Positions 34,727-43,970 of a stretch of DNA of 64,000 nucleotides are shown here, piece by piece; the stretch's first letter is position 1; each line of letters opens with the position of its first letter. The DNA lies in the NCBI RefSeq assembly GCF_001411495.1, contig NZ_CP012981.1:2790001-2854000 (forward strand), in the 5' to 3' direction. The DNA comes from Burkholderia cepacia ATCC 25416 (GTDB lineage Bacteria > Pseudomonadota > Gammaproteobacteria > Burkholderiales > Burkholderiaceae). The notes below the pieces were generated by a model. The model searched no databases and had not been told where the DNA came from. It saw nothing but the letters and a program-made list of their open reading frames with translations. Position numbers and translations under genes: made by a program.

Positions 34727-37429
34727 TTACGGCGCGCTTTCGAGCAGGCCGAGCACCAGCGCGCGGCGCACCGCATGCTTGCGCGAGCTGGCGTCGAGCT
34801 TGCCGAACAGGTTCTTCAGGTGCCACTTCACGGTTTCCTCGCCGACGGCGAGCGCCACCGCGATCTCCTTGTTCGACAGGTTGCGCGCGAGCAGCTCGAG
34901 AATCGCGCGCTCCTTCGGCGTCAAGACGACGCTCGGCACCGCGCGCGGGCTGGCCGCGCCGCGCGGGGCGGGCGGCACGATGCGCGGCGGCGGCAACGCG
35001 TGCCGCGCGGAACCGGCGCCGGCGGCCGCTTCGTCGCCGGCGCGGCGCGCCCAGTCGGCGATGGCCGGATGCGCGTCGGCGAGCGTGCGCGTGAGCCCGA
35101 ACAGCTCCGCGAGGTTCATCGCCTCGTCGAGCAGCGCGCGGCCGCCGCCCCCGGACTGTTCGCGCGCGAACGCGCCGAGCGCCATGATCTCGATGCGCGC
35201 CTGGCCCATGCTCATTTCACGGGCCAGCACCGCCGCTTCGTCGAGCGCCGCGCGCGCGTCGTCCCAGCGGCGCGCGGCCAGCGCCGCACCCGCATGCGCG
35301 CTCGCCTGCAGCAGCACGACCGGGCGCCGCCACAACGGCCCGTGCGACGGAAACTCGGCGGCCGCGATCGCATCGATCCGCTCGACGAGCGCATGGCAGG
35401 TCGCCTCGCGATAACGCGCCGCGTGAATGCGCACCTGTTCGGCGAGGCTCGCGACCGACAGGCGCGGCAGGCGGCGCGCAACGCCCATCGCGTCGAGCGC
35501 TTCGAGCAGGTCGATCGCGCGGTGCTCGACGCCGCGCAGCAGCGCGATGCGCGCGGCGGTGCGATAGCCGAGCAGCACGGTATCGGGCGTGCCCGCATGT
35601 TCGAGCACGTCGAGCCGGTTCGCGAGCAACGCGGCGGCCTGGTCGACGCGGTCGGCCTCGTACGCGAGCGCCGCGCACATCGCCGCGAGCATGCAGGTCA
35701 GCGGATGGCGGCGCCCGAGATCGGCTTCCGCGCGTGCCAGCGCCGGCGACAGCGTGTCGTCGGCCAGCCGGACCTGGCCTTCGCGCAGGTAGCTCAGGCC
35801 CGTGATCAGCTCGCCCCAGCGCGCGACGTAGCCGAACCCGGCCGCCGTCTCGCCGCGCGGTGCCGCGTGCTGGAAACGGCGCGCCTGCGCCGGTTCGCCG
35901 ACGATGATCGCGCGCGCCGACAGCCGGTTCGCGTGCATTTGCGCGAGCCAGGTCGCCGCCGGCGGCGTGAAGTCGGCCCACGGTTCGAACAGCTCGACGA
36001 AACGGTCGATTTCGTCGGCGTAATACGCGGCCGCGCTGAGGATCAGCGCGCATTCGTAGCGCATCGCCGCGGGCGTGCCGGTGTCCGCGAGGATGCCCGC
36101 GATCTGGCGCTGCGCCTCGACGTGGCGCTCGCCGAGCGCCAGTGCCCACGCGACCGCGATGCGCAGCGTCGGGCGCTTGTCGAGCTCCGCGTCGGGCAGC
36201 AGTGCGAGCCAGTCGAGCACGTCGTTGATGCGGCCTTGCTTGATCGCATCCTCGAGGCAACGTTGCGCGAGCGCGTATGCGGTCTCGACCTGGCCGGCCG
36301 CATACGCGTGGCGCGCGGCTTCCTCGGTCATCCCGTGCGCGTCGAGCCACGCGGCCGCGCGCGCATGCAGCACGCTGCGCTCTGCTTCCGGGCTCGCGGC
36401 CAGGCGGTCGCGCAGCGTGTCGCGCACGAGCGGATGCAGCCGGCACCAGTCCGAATCGTCCGATGCAATGAACAGCGGCGTGTCGCGCGCGAGCCGCGCG
36501 AGACGGTCGGGCGCGCCCGCGTCGTCGAGCAGCGCGGCGCACAGCGACGGATGCAGCCGATCGGCGACGCTCGTGCGTGTCAGGAACGCGGTGTCGTCGG
36601 CCGACAGGTTCGCGAGCAGCAGCTCGACGAGCCGGTCGCGCGTGCCGTCCACGCGCGCGGCGAGCGCGTCGACCGCCTGGCGCGGATCGGCCGAGCGCGC
36701 CATCGCGGCCATCGCGAGCTGCAGGCCGAGCGGCCAGCCGTCGACGCGTTCGAACAGCCGCGCGCACGCGTCGGCGTCGACCCGCTGCGCAAAGCGCGCG
36801 CCGACCAGCGCGATCGTCTCGTCGAGCGTGAAGCGCAGCCAGTCGGGGCCCGCGAGCGTGCATTGCCCGCCGGCGAGCAGGTCGCCGGCCGTGTGGTCGA
36901 GCCCGCGCCGCGCGGCGACGACGACATGCAGGTTTTGCGGCGCATTGTGCAGCACGTAGGTCAGCGCCTCGAGGCCGGCCGGCGGCAACCGCTCCGCATC
37001 GTCGACGATCAGGAGCGCGTCGATCGACAGTTGCGCGACCTCGGCCAGCCAGGCGGTCACGCCTTCGAGCGCACGCGCCGCGTCGGCCGCGCCGGGCGGG
37101 ATCAGGCGCCCGAAGCCGGGCCGTGCGCAACCGGTCCGCACCGCCTGCACGAGCCCCTGCAGCAACCGGGACGCATCGTCGCGCTCGTCGGCCGACAGCC
37201 ATACGACCGCGCGGCCGAGCGCGAGGGTCTCGCGGCGCCATTGCGCGAGCAGCGACGTCTTGCCGTAACCGGCCGGCGCCTGCACGAGCGTGACCGGCCG
37301 GCCGTCGAAAGCGGGCGACGCGAGGCTCAGCCGCGCGCGGGCCAGCAACTGCGCCGGCACGCGCGGCGCGGTCGTCTTCAGGACCAGTTCGGTGGGAGGC
37401 GCGTCGGCGCGAGCGGGTGGGTGGGCCAT
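34727..37429 (-). CDS. MalT-like (LAL) LuxR-family transcriptional activator
   Basis: The 900-residue protein has a STAND ATPase domain with Walker A APAGYGKTS (51-59) and LSADERDD. A DNA-arm follows with TPR-like helices through the middle (AVAWALALGERHVEAQRQIA). The C-terminal LuxR HTH reads LTPKERAILELLARNLSNKE, then IAVALAVGEETVKWHLKNLF. Such large ATP-dependent activators bind an inducer and turn on a regulon. The ATG at 37429 is chosen for the start of the family-like region. Its target is unknown; the nearby porin 222 bp downstream and the divergent Usp gene are candidates. Confidence 0.93.
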   Translation of the reverse strand: MAHPPARADAPPTELVLKTTAPRVPAQLLARARLSLASPAFDGRPVTLVQAPAGYGKTSLLAQWRRETLALGRAVVWLSADERDDASRLLQGLVQAVRTGCARPGFGRLIPPGAADAARALEGVTAWLAEVAQLSIDALLIVDDAERLPPAGLEALTYVLHNAPQNLHVVVAARRGLDHTAGDLLAGGQCTLAGPDWLRFTLDETIALVGARFAQRVDADACARLFERVDGWPLGLQLAMAAMARSADPRQAVDALAARVDGTRDRLVELLLANLSADDTAFLTRTSVADRLHPSLCAALLDDAGAPDRLARLARDTPLFIASDDSDWCRLHPLVRDTLRDRLAASPEAERSVLHARAAAWLDAHGMTEEAARHAYAAGQVETAYALAQRCLEDAIKQGRINDVLDWLALLPDAELDKRPTLRIAVAWALALGERHVEAQRQIAGILADTGTPAAMRYECALILSAAAYYADEIDRFVELFEPWADFTPPAATWLAQMHANRLSARAIIVGEPAQARRFQHAAPRGETAAGFGYVARWGELITGLSYLREGQVRLADDTLSPALARAEADLGRRHPLTCMLAAMCAALAYEADRVDQAAALLANRLDVLEHAGTPDTVLLGYRTAARIALLRGVEHRAIDLLEALDAMGVARRLPRLSVASLAEQVRIHAARYREATCHALVERIDAIAAAEFPSHGPLWRRPVVLLQASAHAGAALAARRWDDARAALDEAAVLAREMSMGQARIEIMALGAFAREQSGGGGRALLDEAMNLAELFGLTRTLADAHPAIADWARRAGDEAAAGAGSARHALPPPRIVPPAPRGAASPRAVPSVVLTPKERAILELLARNLSNKEIAVALAVGEETVKWHLKNLFGKLDASSRKHAVRRALVLGLLESAP

Positions 37430-37671
37430 CGGGGCAGCAGTCGGAATCCGGCGGTGCCGTGCGGGCCAGCGTCCGGGGTGGGTGTGGGGGGAAGGATCGG
37501 CCGAAGCGCGTTCGCGCGTCAATCCCCCCCGCGACGAGTGGGGCCGTGCCGGCACCGCGTCGATAGCATGGGTTCCGATCCATGACGAACGCAACGAGGA
37601 GAGGGCCATGAACATCGTATCGACCGGCACACGGCGCAACGCGTCGCTCGCCGGATAAACGGAGCGGCACG

Positions 37672-38673
37672 ATGTACCGCCATCTGCTCGTGACGGTCGA
37701 CGGCGCGCCCGGTGGCATCGACGCGATCGGCCATGCGCTCGAACTGGCGCGCGCGGTCGGCGCCCGGGTCACGTTCCTGCTGATCGGCGCCGCGCCGGCC
37801 TCGCGTTTATCCGGAGCGCGGCTGCCGGAACACGGTGCGAAAGTGGAAGCCGCCGCGCGGGCGCAGGGGTTGTCCCATGCGATCGCGGGGGCCGGCCATC
37901 CGGGGGCCGGCCATCCGGGGGCCGGCGACGCGGCACCCGGCGCGCTGGCGGCCGAACTCGGCTGCGACCTGATCGGCGTCGCGGCGCTGCCGCACGATGC
38001 CGATGCGGCGGCCTGCGCGCAGCGGCAGCACCTGCTCGCGACGAGCGGTGTACCGGTGCTCGTGTGCACGTCGCGGCGAACGCCGGCCGAGGCGCGCGTG
38101 ATGGCGCGTTGCCTCGATGCGCATCGCGCGGTCGGCGGGTTGCTGCATGCGCTGATGGCGTCCGGCGTGGACGCGGATGCGGATGCACGGCAGCGGCAAG
38201 CGAGCGACGCGCAGCATGGCCTGATGGCGTCCGCCGCACACGCGGACGTACCGCAGCGGCACGCGGCCGACGCGCAGCGTGCGCTGGCATCGCTTGCCGC
38301 GCTGCAGCGCGCCCGTGTCGGCACGGCCGCCGAAGCGCACCTCTTCGCGGCATTGCGCGTGCGCGCGGAGTGCGTCGCGGCCGAACTTGACGAACTCGAC
38401 CGCCAGCGGCAGCGCGATGCGCAAGCGCTCGATGCGCTCGAGCGGATTGCCGCGGACGGGCTGCCGTCGGCCGCGTTCGACGCGGCGCTCGCCCGTTATG
38501 CACACGGCGCGTTCGAGCAGATGGGGCGGATGGAAGGCGTGATTTTCCCGGCCGCGCGTCGCTACCTGGGCGACGCGGACTGGGCCGGGCTGGATGAACC
38601 GCTGGCGGACGGCGCGGCCGCGACGCCGCCGGGCATGAACGAACCCGACGATGCGCGGCGCGCATCCGACTGA
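37672..38673 (+). CDS. Universal stress protein-hemerythrin-like fusion
   Basis: The 333-residue protein starts YRHLLVTVDGAPGGIDAIGH and continues with ATSGVPVLVCTSR, a UspA-type fold of about 140 residues. The second half is helical with a hemerythrin/HHE-like pattern: HRAVGGLLHALMAS, then AHLFAALRVRAECVAAELDE and YAHGAFEQMGRMEGVIFPAA ending DW. Not every iron-ligand His/Glu of the classic family is obvious, so metal binding is uncertain. Low-complexity segments (GAGHPGAGHPGAG and an Ala/Asp/Gln-rich middle) separate the parts. A role in stress or in oxygen/nitric-oxide sensing is inferred. Confidence 0.65.
   Translation: MYRHLLVTVDGAPGGIDAIGHALELARAVGARVTFLLIGAAPASRLSGARLPEHGAKVEAAARAQGLSHAIAGAGHPGAGHPGAGDAAPGALAAELGCDLIGVAALPHDADAAACAQRQHLLATSGVPVLVCTSRRTPAEARVMARCLDAHRAVGGLLHALMASGVDADADARQRQASDAQHGLMASAAHADVPQRHAADAQRALASLAALQRARVGTAAEAHLFAALRVRAECVAAELDELDRQRQRDAQALDALERIAADGLPSAAFDAALARYAHGAFEQMGRMEGVIFPAARRYLGDADWAGLDEPLADGAAATPPGMNEPDDARRASD
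37887..37926 (+). repeat. 15-bp in-frame minisatellite in the Usp-hemerythrin gene
   Basis: The unit GGGGGCCGGCCATCC occurs twice perfectly (37887-37901, 37902-37916) and then partly (37917-37926). It encodes GAGHP repeats in the linker of the UspA part. Because the unit is a multiple of three, copy-number change would lengthen or shorten the loop without breaking the frame. Confidence 0.8.
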
Positions 38674-38691
38674 CAACATACGGAGAACACG

Positions 38692-39672
38692 ATGGCACAT
38701 GCAGTGCGATTCCACGAAACCGGCGGCCCCGACGTGCTGCGCTGGGAAGCAGTCGACGTCGGCGACCCGGGCGCCGGCCAGGTGCGCCTGCGGCACGAAG
38801 CCGTCGGGCTGAATTTCGCCGACACGTATTTCCGCAGCGGCCTGTATCCGGTGCCGCTGCCGGCCGGAATCGGCGTCGAGGCGGCCGGCGTGGTCGACGC
38901 CGTCGGCCCGGGCGTGACGAACGTCGCCGTCGGCGACCGCGTGACCTACACGGGCTTCCTGAACACGCTCGGCGCGTACAGCACCGAGCGGCTGATCCCC
39001 GCCGCACCGCTCGTGCGGCTGCCGGCCGGCATTTCGTGCGAAACGGCCGCGGCGATGACGATGCGCGGCCTGACGTCGGCCTACCTGCTGCGCCGTATCC
39101 ACGCGTTCGCGCCGGGCGACACGATCCTGCTGCACGCGGCCGCCGGCGGCGTCGGGCTGATCGTGTCGCAATGGGCGAAGCTGCTCGGGCTCACGGTGAT
39201 CGGCACGGTTTCGAGCGAGCACAAGGCCGCGATCGCCCGCGCGCACGGCTGCGACCATACGATCGACTACAGCCGCGAGGACGTCGCGAAACGCGTGCGC
39301 GAACTGACGGACGGCGCGGGCGTCGACGTCGTGTTCGACAGCGTCGGCAAGGACACCTTCGAAGGCTCGCTCGATTCGCTGAAGCGGCGCGGGCTGATGG
39401 TGTGCGTCGGCACCGCATCGGGCCCGATCCCGCCGTTCGATCCGCAGCGCCTCGCGATGAAGGGCTCGCTGTACCTGACGCGCCCGGCGCTGGCCGACTA
39501 CATCGCCGATCCGGCCGAGAAGAACGACCTGGCCGGCGAACTGTTCGCGCACGTCGCGGCCGGCCGCATCAGGATCGAAATCAACCAGCGCTACGCGCTG
39601 CAGGATGCCGCGCAGGCACACCGCGATCTCGAATCGCGCAAGACGACCGGTTCGTCGGTGTTCATCGTCTGA
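38692..39672 (+). CDS. NADPH:quinone oxidoreductase (zeta-crystallin type)
   Basis: The 326-residue medium-chain reductase lacks the catalytic and structural zinc Cys set. It has the Qor pattern: FHETGGPDVLRWEAVDVGDP, EAVGLNFADTYFRSGLYP and the nucleotide loop HAAAGGVGLIVSQWAKLLG. Qor enzymes reduce quinones with NADPH. It is the first of a run of same-strand genes and starts 18 bp after the Usp-hemerythrin gene. It is followed 10 bp later by a TauD-type dioxygenase, so an operon is likely. Confidence 0.92.
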   Translation: MAHAVRFHETGGPDVLRWEAVDVGDPGAGQVRLRHEAVGLNFADTYFRSGLYPVPLPAGIGVEAAGVVDAVGPGVTNVAVGDRVTYTGFLNTLGAYSTERLIPAAPLVRLPAGISCETAAAMTMRGLTSAYLLRRIHAFAPGDTILLHAAAGGVGLIVSQWAKLLGLTVIGTVSSEHKAAIARAHGCDHTIDYSREDVAKRVRELTDGAGVDVVFDSVGKDTFEGSLDSLKRRGLMVCVGTASGPIPPFDPQRLAMKGSLYLTRPALADYIADPAEKNDLAGELFAHVAAGRIRIEINQRYALQDAAQAHRDLESRKTTGSSVFIV

Positions 39673-39682
39673 GGAGACGCGC

Positions 39683-40531
39683 ATGCGAGTCGAACCCCTG
39701 ACCTGTGCGCTCGGCGCGGAACTGCTGGACGTGAGCCTCGCCGACGCCGTGCACGACGACGGCCTGTTCGCCGAAATCCGCGCGCAGCTGCTGCGGCATC
39801 GCGTGCTGTTCCTGCGTGACCAGGACATCACGCGCGCCGAGCACGTCGCGTTCGCGCGGCGCTTCGGCGAACTCGAGGATCATCCGGTCGCCGGCAGCGA
39901 CCCGGAGCACCCGGGGCTCGTGCGGATCTACAAGTCGCCCGACCAGCCGAACGACCGCTACGAGAATGCGTGGCACAGCGATGCGAGCTGGCGCGTGGCG
40001 CCGCCGTTCGGCTGCGTGCTGCGCTGCATCGACGGTCCGCCGGTTGGCGGCGACACGATGTGGGCGAACATGGTGCTCGCCTACGAGCGCCTGCCGGACC
40101 ACGTGAAGCAGCAGATCGACGACCTGCGCGCGCGCCACAGCATCGAAGCGAGCTTCGGTGCGGCGATGCCGATCGACAAGCGCCTCGCGCTGAAGGCGCA
40201 GTACCCGGACGCCGAGCATCCGGTCGTGCGCACGCACCCCGAAACCGGCGAGAAGGTGCTGTACGTGAACGCGTTCACCACGCATTTCACGAACTACCAC
40301 ACGCCCGCGCGCGTGCGGGTCGGGCAGGACGCGAATCCCGGCGCCGGCCAGCTGCTGCAATACCTGATCAGCCAGGCATACATCCCCGAATACCAGGTGC
40401 GCTGGCGCTGGAAGAAGAACAGCGTCGCGATCTGGGACAACCGCAGCACGCAGCATTACGCGGTCATGGACTACCCGCCGTGCGTGCGCCGGATGGAGCG
40501 CGCGGGCATCGTCGGCGACGTGCCGTTCTGA
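39683..40531 (+). CDS. TauD/TfdA-family alpha-ketoglutarate-dependent dioxygenase
   Basis: The 282-residue enzyme has the Fe(II) 2-His-1-Asp triad as WHSDASW (HxD) and the distal His in WDNRSTQHYAVMDYP. It also has the cosubstrate Arg region YPPCVRRMERAGI. It hydroxylates an organic acid or sulfonate using 2-oxoglutarate and oxygen. The ATG at 39683 follows GAGGAGACGC. Next to a BKACE-family enzyme and an MFS importer, it probably belongs to a catabolic pathway, but the substrate is unknown. Confidence 0.93.
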   Translation: MRVEPLTCALGAELLDVSLADAVHDDGLFAEIRAQLLRHRVLFLRDQDITRAEHVAFARRFGELEDHPVAGSDPEHPGLVRIYKSPDQPNDRYENAWHSDASWRVAPPFGCVLRCIDGPPVGGDTMWANMVLAYERLPDHVKQQIDDLRARHSIEASFGAAMPIDKRLALKAQYPDAEHPVVRTHPETGEKVLYVNAFTTHFTNYHTPARVRVGQDANPGAGQLLQYLISQAYIPEYQVRWRWKKNSVAIWDNRSTQHYAVMDYPPCVRRMERAGIVGDVPF

Positions 40532-40649
40532 GCGCGCTCGCACCTTAACCGATTCGCCACCCCAAACAACGCGCCGGGCCCGCCGCCCGGCACGGCGGGA
40601 TACGCACGCCCGTACGCCTGCACAAAAACGATTTCCACTGGAGGACGAC

Positions 40650-41705
40650 ATGCAATTTCTCGACGATTCGCTGCACCCGGAAAACCAGGACAAGGTTGTC
40701 ATCACGGTCGCGCCGTACGGCCCCGAATGGATGCCCGCCGACTTTCCGGAAGACATTCCGGTGACGATGGACGAGCACGTGCAGAAGGCCGTCGACTGCT
40801 ACAACGCGGGCGCGACGGTGCTGCACCTGCACGTGCGCGAACTCGACGGCAAGGGCAGCAAGCGGCTGTCGAAGTTCAACGAGCTGCTCGGCCGGCTGCG
40901 CGAGGCGGTGCCCGACATGATCCTGCAGGTGGGCGGCTCGATCTCGTTCGCGCCGGAAGGCGACGGCGCGGAAGCGAAATGGCTGTCCGACGACACGCGC
41001 CACATGCTCGCCGAGCTGACGCCGAAGCCCGACCAGGTGACGGTCGCGATCAACACCGTGCAGATGAACATCACCGAGCTGATGAACCGCAAGGACATCG
41101 CCGGCACGTCGCTGAACGAAGCCGCGTTGTGGGACGCGTACCGCGAGATGACCGTGCCGGCCGGCCCCGGCTGGGTCGACGAGCACCTGCGCCGCCTGCA
41201 GGCGGCCGGCATCCAGCCCCATTTCCAGCTCACCGGCATGCATGCGCTGGAAACGCTCGAACGGATCATCCGCCGCGGCGTCTATCGCGGCCCGCTGAAC
41301 GTCACGTGGGTCGGCATCGGCGGCGGCTTCGACGGCCCGAATCCGTACAACTTCATGGAATTCGTGCGGCGCTGCCCGGACGGCGCGTGCATCACGCTCG
41401 AATCCCTGATGAAGAACGTGCTGCCGATCAATACGGTCGCGATGGCGCTGGGCCTGCATCCGCGCTGCGGGATCGAGGACACGATCATCGACCAGAAGGG
41501 CAACCGGATGACGTCGGTGCAGCAGGTCGAGCAGTGCGCACGGATCGCGCGCGAACTCGGCCGCGACATCGCGACCGGCAAGGAAGCGAAGGCGATCTAC
41601 CGGATCGGCGTGCAGTACGACGGCATCGACGAGACCCTCGCGCAGCTCGGGATGGCGCCGAACCGCCGGCCGGGCCAGCCGAACGTGCCGCTGCGGGCCG
41701 CCTGA
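40650..41705 (+). CDS. BKACE-family (DUF849) beta-keto acid cleavage enzyme
   Basis: The 351-residue TIM-barrel enzyme matches the 3-keto-5-aminohexanoate cleavage family. It has VVITVAPYGPEW, NAGATVLHLHVRELDGKG with the zinc-ligand His pair, GGSISFAPEGDGAEA and QPHFQLTGMHALETL. Family members condense a beta-keto acid with acetyl-CoA to give acetoacetate plus a new acyl-CoA. Known substrates include 3-dehydrocarnitine and 5-hydroxy- or amino-ketohexanoates. It lies between a TauD dioxygenase and an MFS carrier. A carnitine-like or related substrate is possible but not shown. Confidence 0.92.
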   Translation: MQFLDDSLHPENQDKVVITVAPYGPEWMPADFPEDIPVTMDEHVQKAVDCYNAGATVLHLHVRELDGKGSKRLSKFNELLGRLREAVPDMILQVGGSISFAPEGDGAEAKWLSDDTRHMLAELTPKPDQVTVAINTVQMNITELMNRKDIAGTSLNEAALWDAYREMTVPAGPGWVDEHLRRLQAAGIQPHFQLTGMHALETLERIIRRGVYRGPLNVTWVGIGGGFDGPNPYNFMEFVRRCPDGACITLESLMKNVLPINTVAMALGLHPRCGIEDTIIDQKGNRMTSVQQVEQCARIARELGRDIATGKEAKAIYRIGVQYDGIDETLAQLGMAPNRRPGQPNVPLRAA

Positions 41706-41876
41706 CGCGCCGCGCATCCGCGCATCCGGGCCCGCGGCCATGGCGGCCGCGGCCCGCCGATCGTTGTGGCGTGGCACCCATCCCCGCGCGTGATGCGGGG
41801 GCGGACTCCGGTCAACGGAGCGGGGCCACGCAAGCCGCGCCGGAGCACGATCGCTCCGGTGCCGGAGGAGACACGC

Positions 41877-43241
41877 ATGCTGATCCATCATGTCGAGCCG
41901 TCGATCCAGGACGTCGCCGCCGCCGGCCGGCGCGCGCCTGCCTATGCGTGGCTCGTGTTCGGGCTGACCGTCGGCCTGCTGCTGTCGGACTACATGTCGC
42001 GGCAGGTGCTCAACGCCGTGTTCCCGCTGCTCAAGCAAGCATGGGCGCTGTCGGACACGCAGCTCGGTTCGCTCTCCGGCGTCGTCGCGCTGCTGGTCGG
42101 GCTGCTGACGTTTCCGCTGTCGGTGCTCGCCGACCGCTTCGGGCGCGTGCGCAGCATCGTGCTGATGGCCGCGCTGTGGAGCGTCGCGACGCTCGGCTGC
42201 GCGCTGTCGACCCATTACACGGAGATGCTCGTCGCGCGCGGCCTCGTCGGGCTCGGTGAAGCCGCGTACGGCAGCGTCGGCGTCGCGCTGATCCTCAGCA
42301 TCTTCCCGGCGCGGCTGCGCGCGACGCTGACCGGCGCGTTCATGGCCGGCGGCGCATTCGGCTCCGTGTTCGGCATGGCGCTCGGCGGGCTCGTCGGCGC
42401 GCATCTCGGCTGGCGCTGGTCGTTCGGCGTGATGGCCGCGCTCGGCATCGTGCTGCTCGTCGCGTATCGCTGCGTCGTGACCGAACGGCGGCTCGCCGCA
42501 TATCGCTCCGAATACGGCACTGAGTACGGCACCGAATGCGGCGCCGAACCCTGCCGGCGCGACACCGACACGCCGCGCGACCTGCGCGGCAGCGTGCGCG
42601 TGCTGATGTCGGGGCTGTTCGCGTCGCGTTCGGTGATCTGCGCATATCTCGGCAGCGGGCTGCACCTGTTCGTGCCGGGCGCGCTGTTCGCATGGCTGCC
42701 GAGCTACCTGAACCGCTACTACGCGATGGCGCCCGACCGCGCGGCCGTGCTCGCCGCCGGTTTCGTGCTGCTCGCGGGTATCGGGATGGTCGGCTGCGGG
42801 ATCGTCACCGACCGCGTCGGCAAAACCGACGGCAAGCGCAAGTGGCTGACCGCGATCGCATATTGCGTGCTGACCGGCGTCTGCCTCGCGGTCGCGTTCC
42901 GGCTGCCGCCCGGGCCGCTGCAGCTCGCGCTGATCTGCGCGGGAATGCTGGTCGGCGCGGGCGCGTCCGGTGCGTCGGGCGCGATGGTCGCGAACCTGAC
43001 GCCGGCCGCGATCCACGCATCGGCGTTCGCGACGCTCACGCTCGCCAACAACCTGCTCGGCATGGCGCCGGGCCCGCTGCTGACGGGGTGGGCCGCCGAT
43101 CGCGCCGGCCTCGTCGGCGCACTCCAATGGATTCCCGTCGTGCCGCTCATGGCCGCCGTGCTGTTCGCGATCGGACGCGCGAGCTATGTGGCCGATCTCG
43201 CGCGCGTCGAACGCGAACGGCGCGCGCCCAGACTTTCCTGA
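41877..43241 (+). CDS. MFS transporter (anion:cation symporter-like)
   Basis: The 454-residue protein has 12 hydrophobic helices and the MFS loop motif LADRFGRVRS. The first helix has LLSDYMSRQVLNAVFPLL, which resembles ACS/spinster-type carriers. Central cytoplasmic loop residues SEYGTEYGTECGAE come from a small DNA repeat (42510-42549). I chose the ATG at 41877 after GCCGGAGGAG. It presumably imports the compound degraded by the BKACE and dioxygenase neighbours. Confidence 0.9.
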   Translation: MLIHHVEPSIQDVAAAGRRAPAYAWLVFGLTVGLLLSDYMSRQVLNAVFPLLKQAWALSDTQLGSLSGVVALLVGLLTFPLSVLADRFGRVRSIVLMAALWSVATLGCALSTHYTEMLVARGLVGLGEAAYGSVGVALILSIFPARLRATLTGAFMAGGAFGSVFGMALGGLVGAHLGWRWSFGVMAALGIVLLVAYRCVVTERRLAAYRSEYGTEYGTECGAEPCRRDTDTPRDLRGSVRVLMSGLFASRSVICAYLGSGLHLFVPGALFAWLPSYLNRYYAMAPDRAAVLAAGFVLLAGIGMVGCGIVTDRVGKTDGKRKWLTAIAYCVLTGVCLAVAFRLPPGPLQLALICAGMLVGAGASGASGAMVANLTPAAIHASAFATLTLANNLLGMAPGPLLTGWAADRAGLVGALQWIPVVPLMAAVLFAIGRASYVADLARVERERRAPRLS

Positions 43242-43257
43242 ACGCTTCGGAGGCTGC

Positions 43258-43851
43258 ATGACCCTGACGACCGCACCCACCATCCTGATCGTGCCCGGCT
43301 TGCGCGATCACGTCGAAGACCACTGGCAGACGCACCTCGAACGGCGCCTGCCGAACGCACGATCCGTCGCGCCGCTCGAAGCCGACAAGCTGAGCCGCGC
43401 GGCACGCGTCGCGGCGCTCGATGCGGCGCTGGCCGCGATCGACGGCCCCGTGATCCTCGTCGCGCACAGCGCGGGGGTGATGATTGCCGTGCACTGGGCG
43501 CGGCAGGCCACGCGCAAAATCCACGGCGCGCTGCTCGCGGCGCCGGCCGATCTCGATACGCCGATGCCCGCCGGTTATCCGGCGCCCGACGCGATCGACG
43601 CGAACGGCTGGACGCCGGTACCGACCGGGCGGCTGCCGTTTCCGAGCATCGTCGCCGCGAGCCGCAACGATCCGCTCGCGCGCTACGAGCGCGTCGAAAC
43701 GCTGGCGGCAGGGTGGGGCAGCAGGCTCGTCGATCTCGGCGAGGTCGGGCACCTGAATCCGACGTCCGGGTATGGCGAGTGGCGTGATGCGGAACGGTTG
43801 ATCGACGAGGTGAGGGCGTTGGGTGAAGGCGATTCAGGCTTGAGGAATTGA
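43258..43851 (+). CDS. RBBP9/YdeN-type alpha/beta hydrolase
   Basis: The 197-residue compact hydrolase begins with PTILIVPGLRDHVEDHWQTH. It has the nucleophile elbow VAHSAGVM (Ser in HSAG), a late Asp (ASRNDPLARYE) and the catalytic His in GHLNPTSGYGEW. These are typical of the RBBP9/YdeN serine-hydrolase family (about 190 residues). It follows the MFS gene by 16 bp and may be part of the same operon. Substrate unknown. Confidence 0.9.
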   Translation: MTLTTAPTILIVPGLRDHVEDHWQTHLERRLPNARSVAPLEADKLSRAARVAALDAALAAIDGPVILVAHSAGVMIAVHWARQATRKIHGALLAAPADLDTPMPAGYPAPDAIDANGWTPVPTGRLPFPSIVAASRNDPLARYERVETLAAGWGSRLVDLGEVGHLNPTSGYGEWRDAERLIDEVRALGEGDSGLRN

Positions 43852-43970
43852 TATTCGGGCATTGTTTGCCGGCCTTGCGGCCGTTTTCGTCCGTTCGTCG
43901 GACGCCATGACTGACAGCGACGCGACCGCTGCATCCGATTGACGGACAAGCGGTCGATCACTGTCATTTT

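Noticed and set aside
34670..37585. 971-residue plus-strand open frame opposite the LuxR-type regulator
   Set aside because: It is antisense to a well-supported MalT-like gene and is Arg-rich with no domain; typical of high-GC shadow frames.
37887..37926. CRISPR array
   Set aside because: Directly adjacent 15-bp units without spacers and in coding frame; no cas genes anywhere in the window.
40545..43283. 912-residue minus-strand open frame opposite the BKACE and MFS genes
   Set aside because: It spans two clear genes and an intergenic region on the opposite strand; composition is Arg/His/Gln-rich without motifs.
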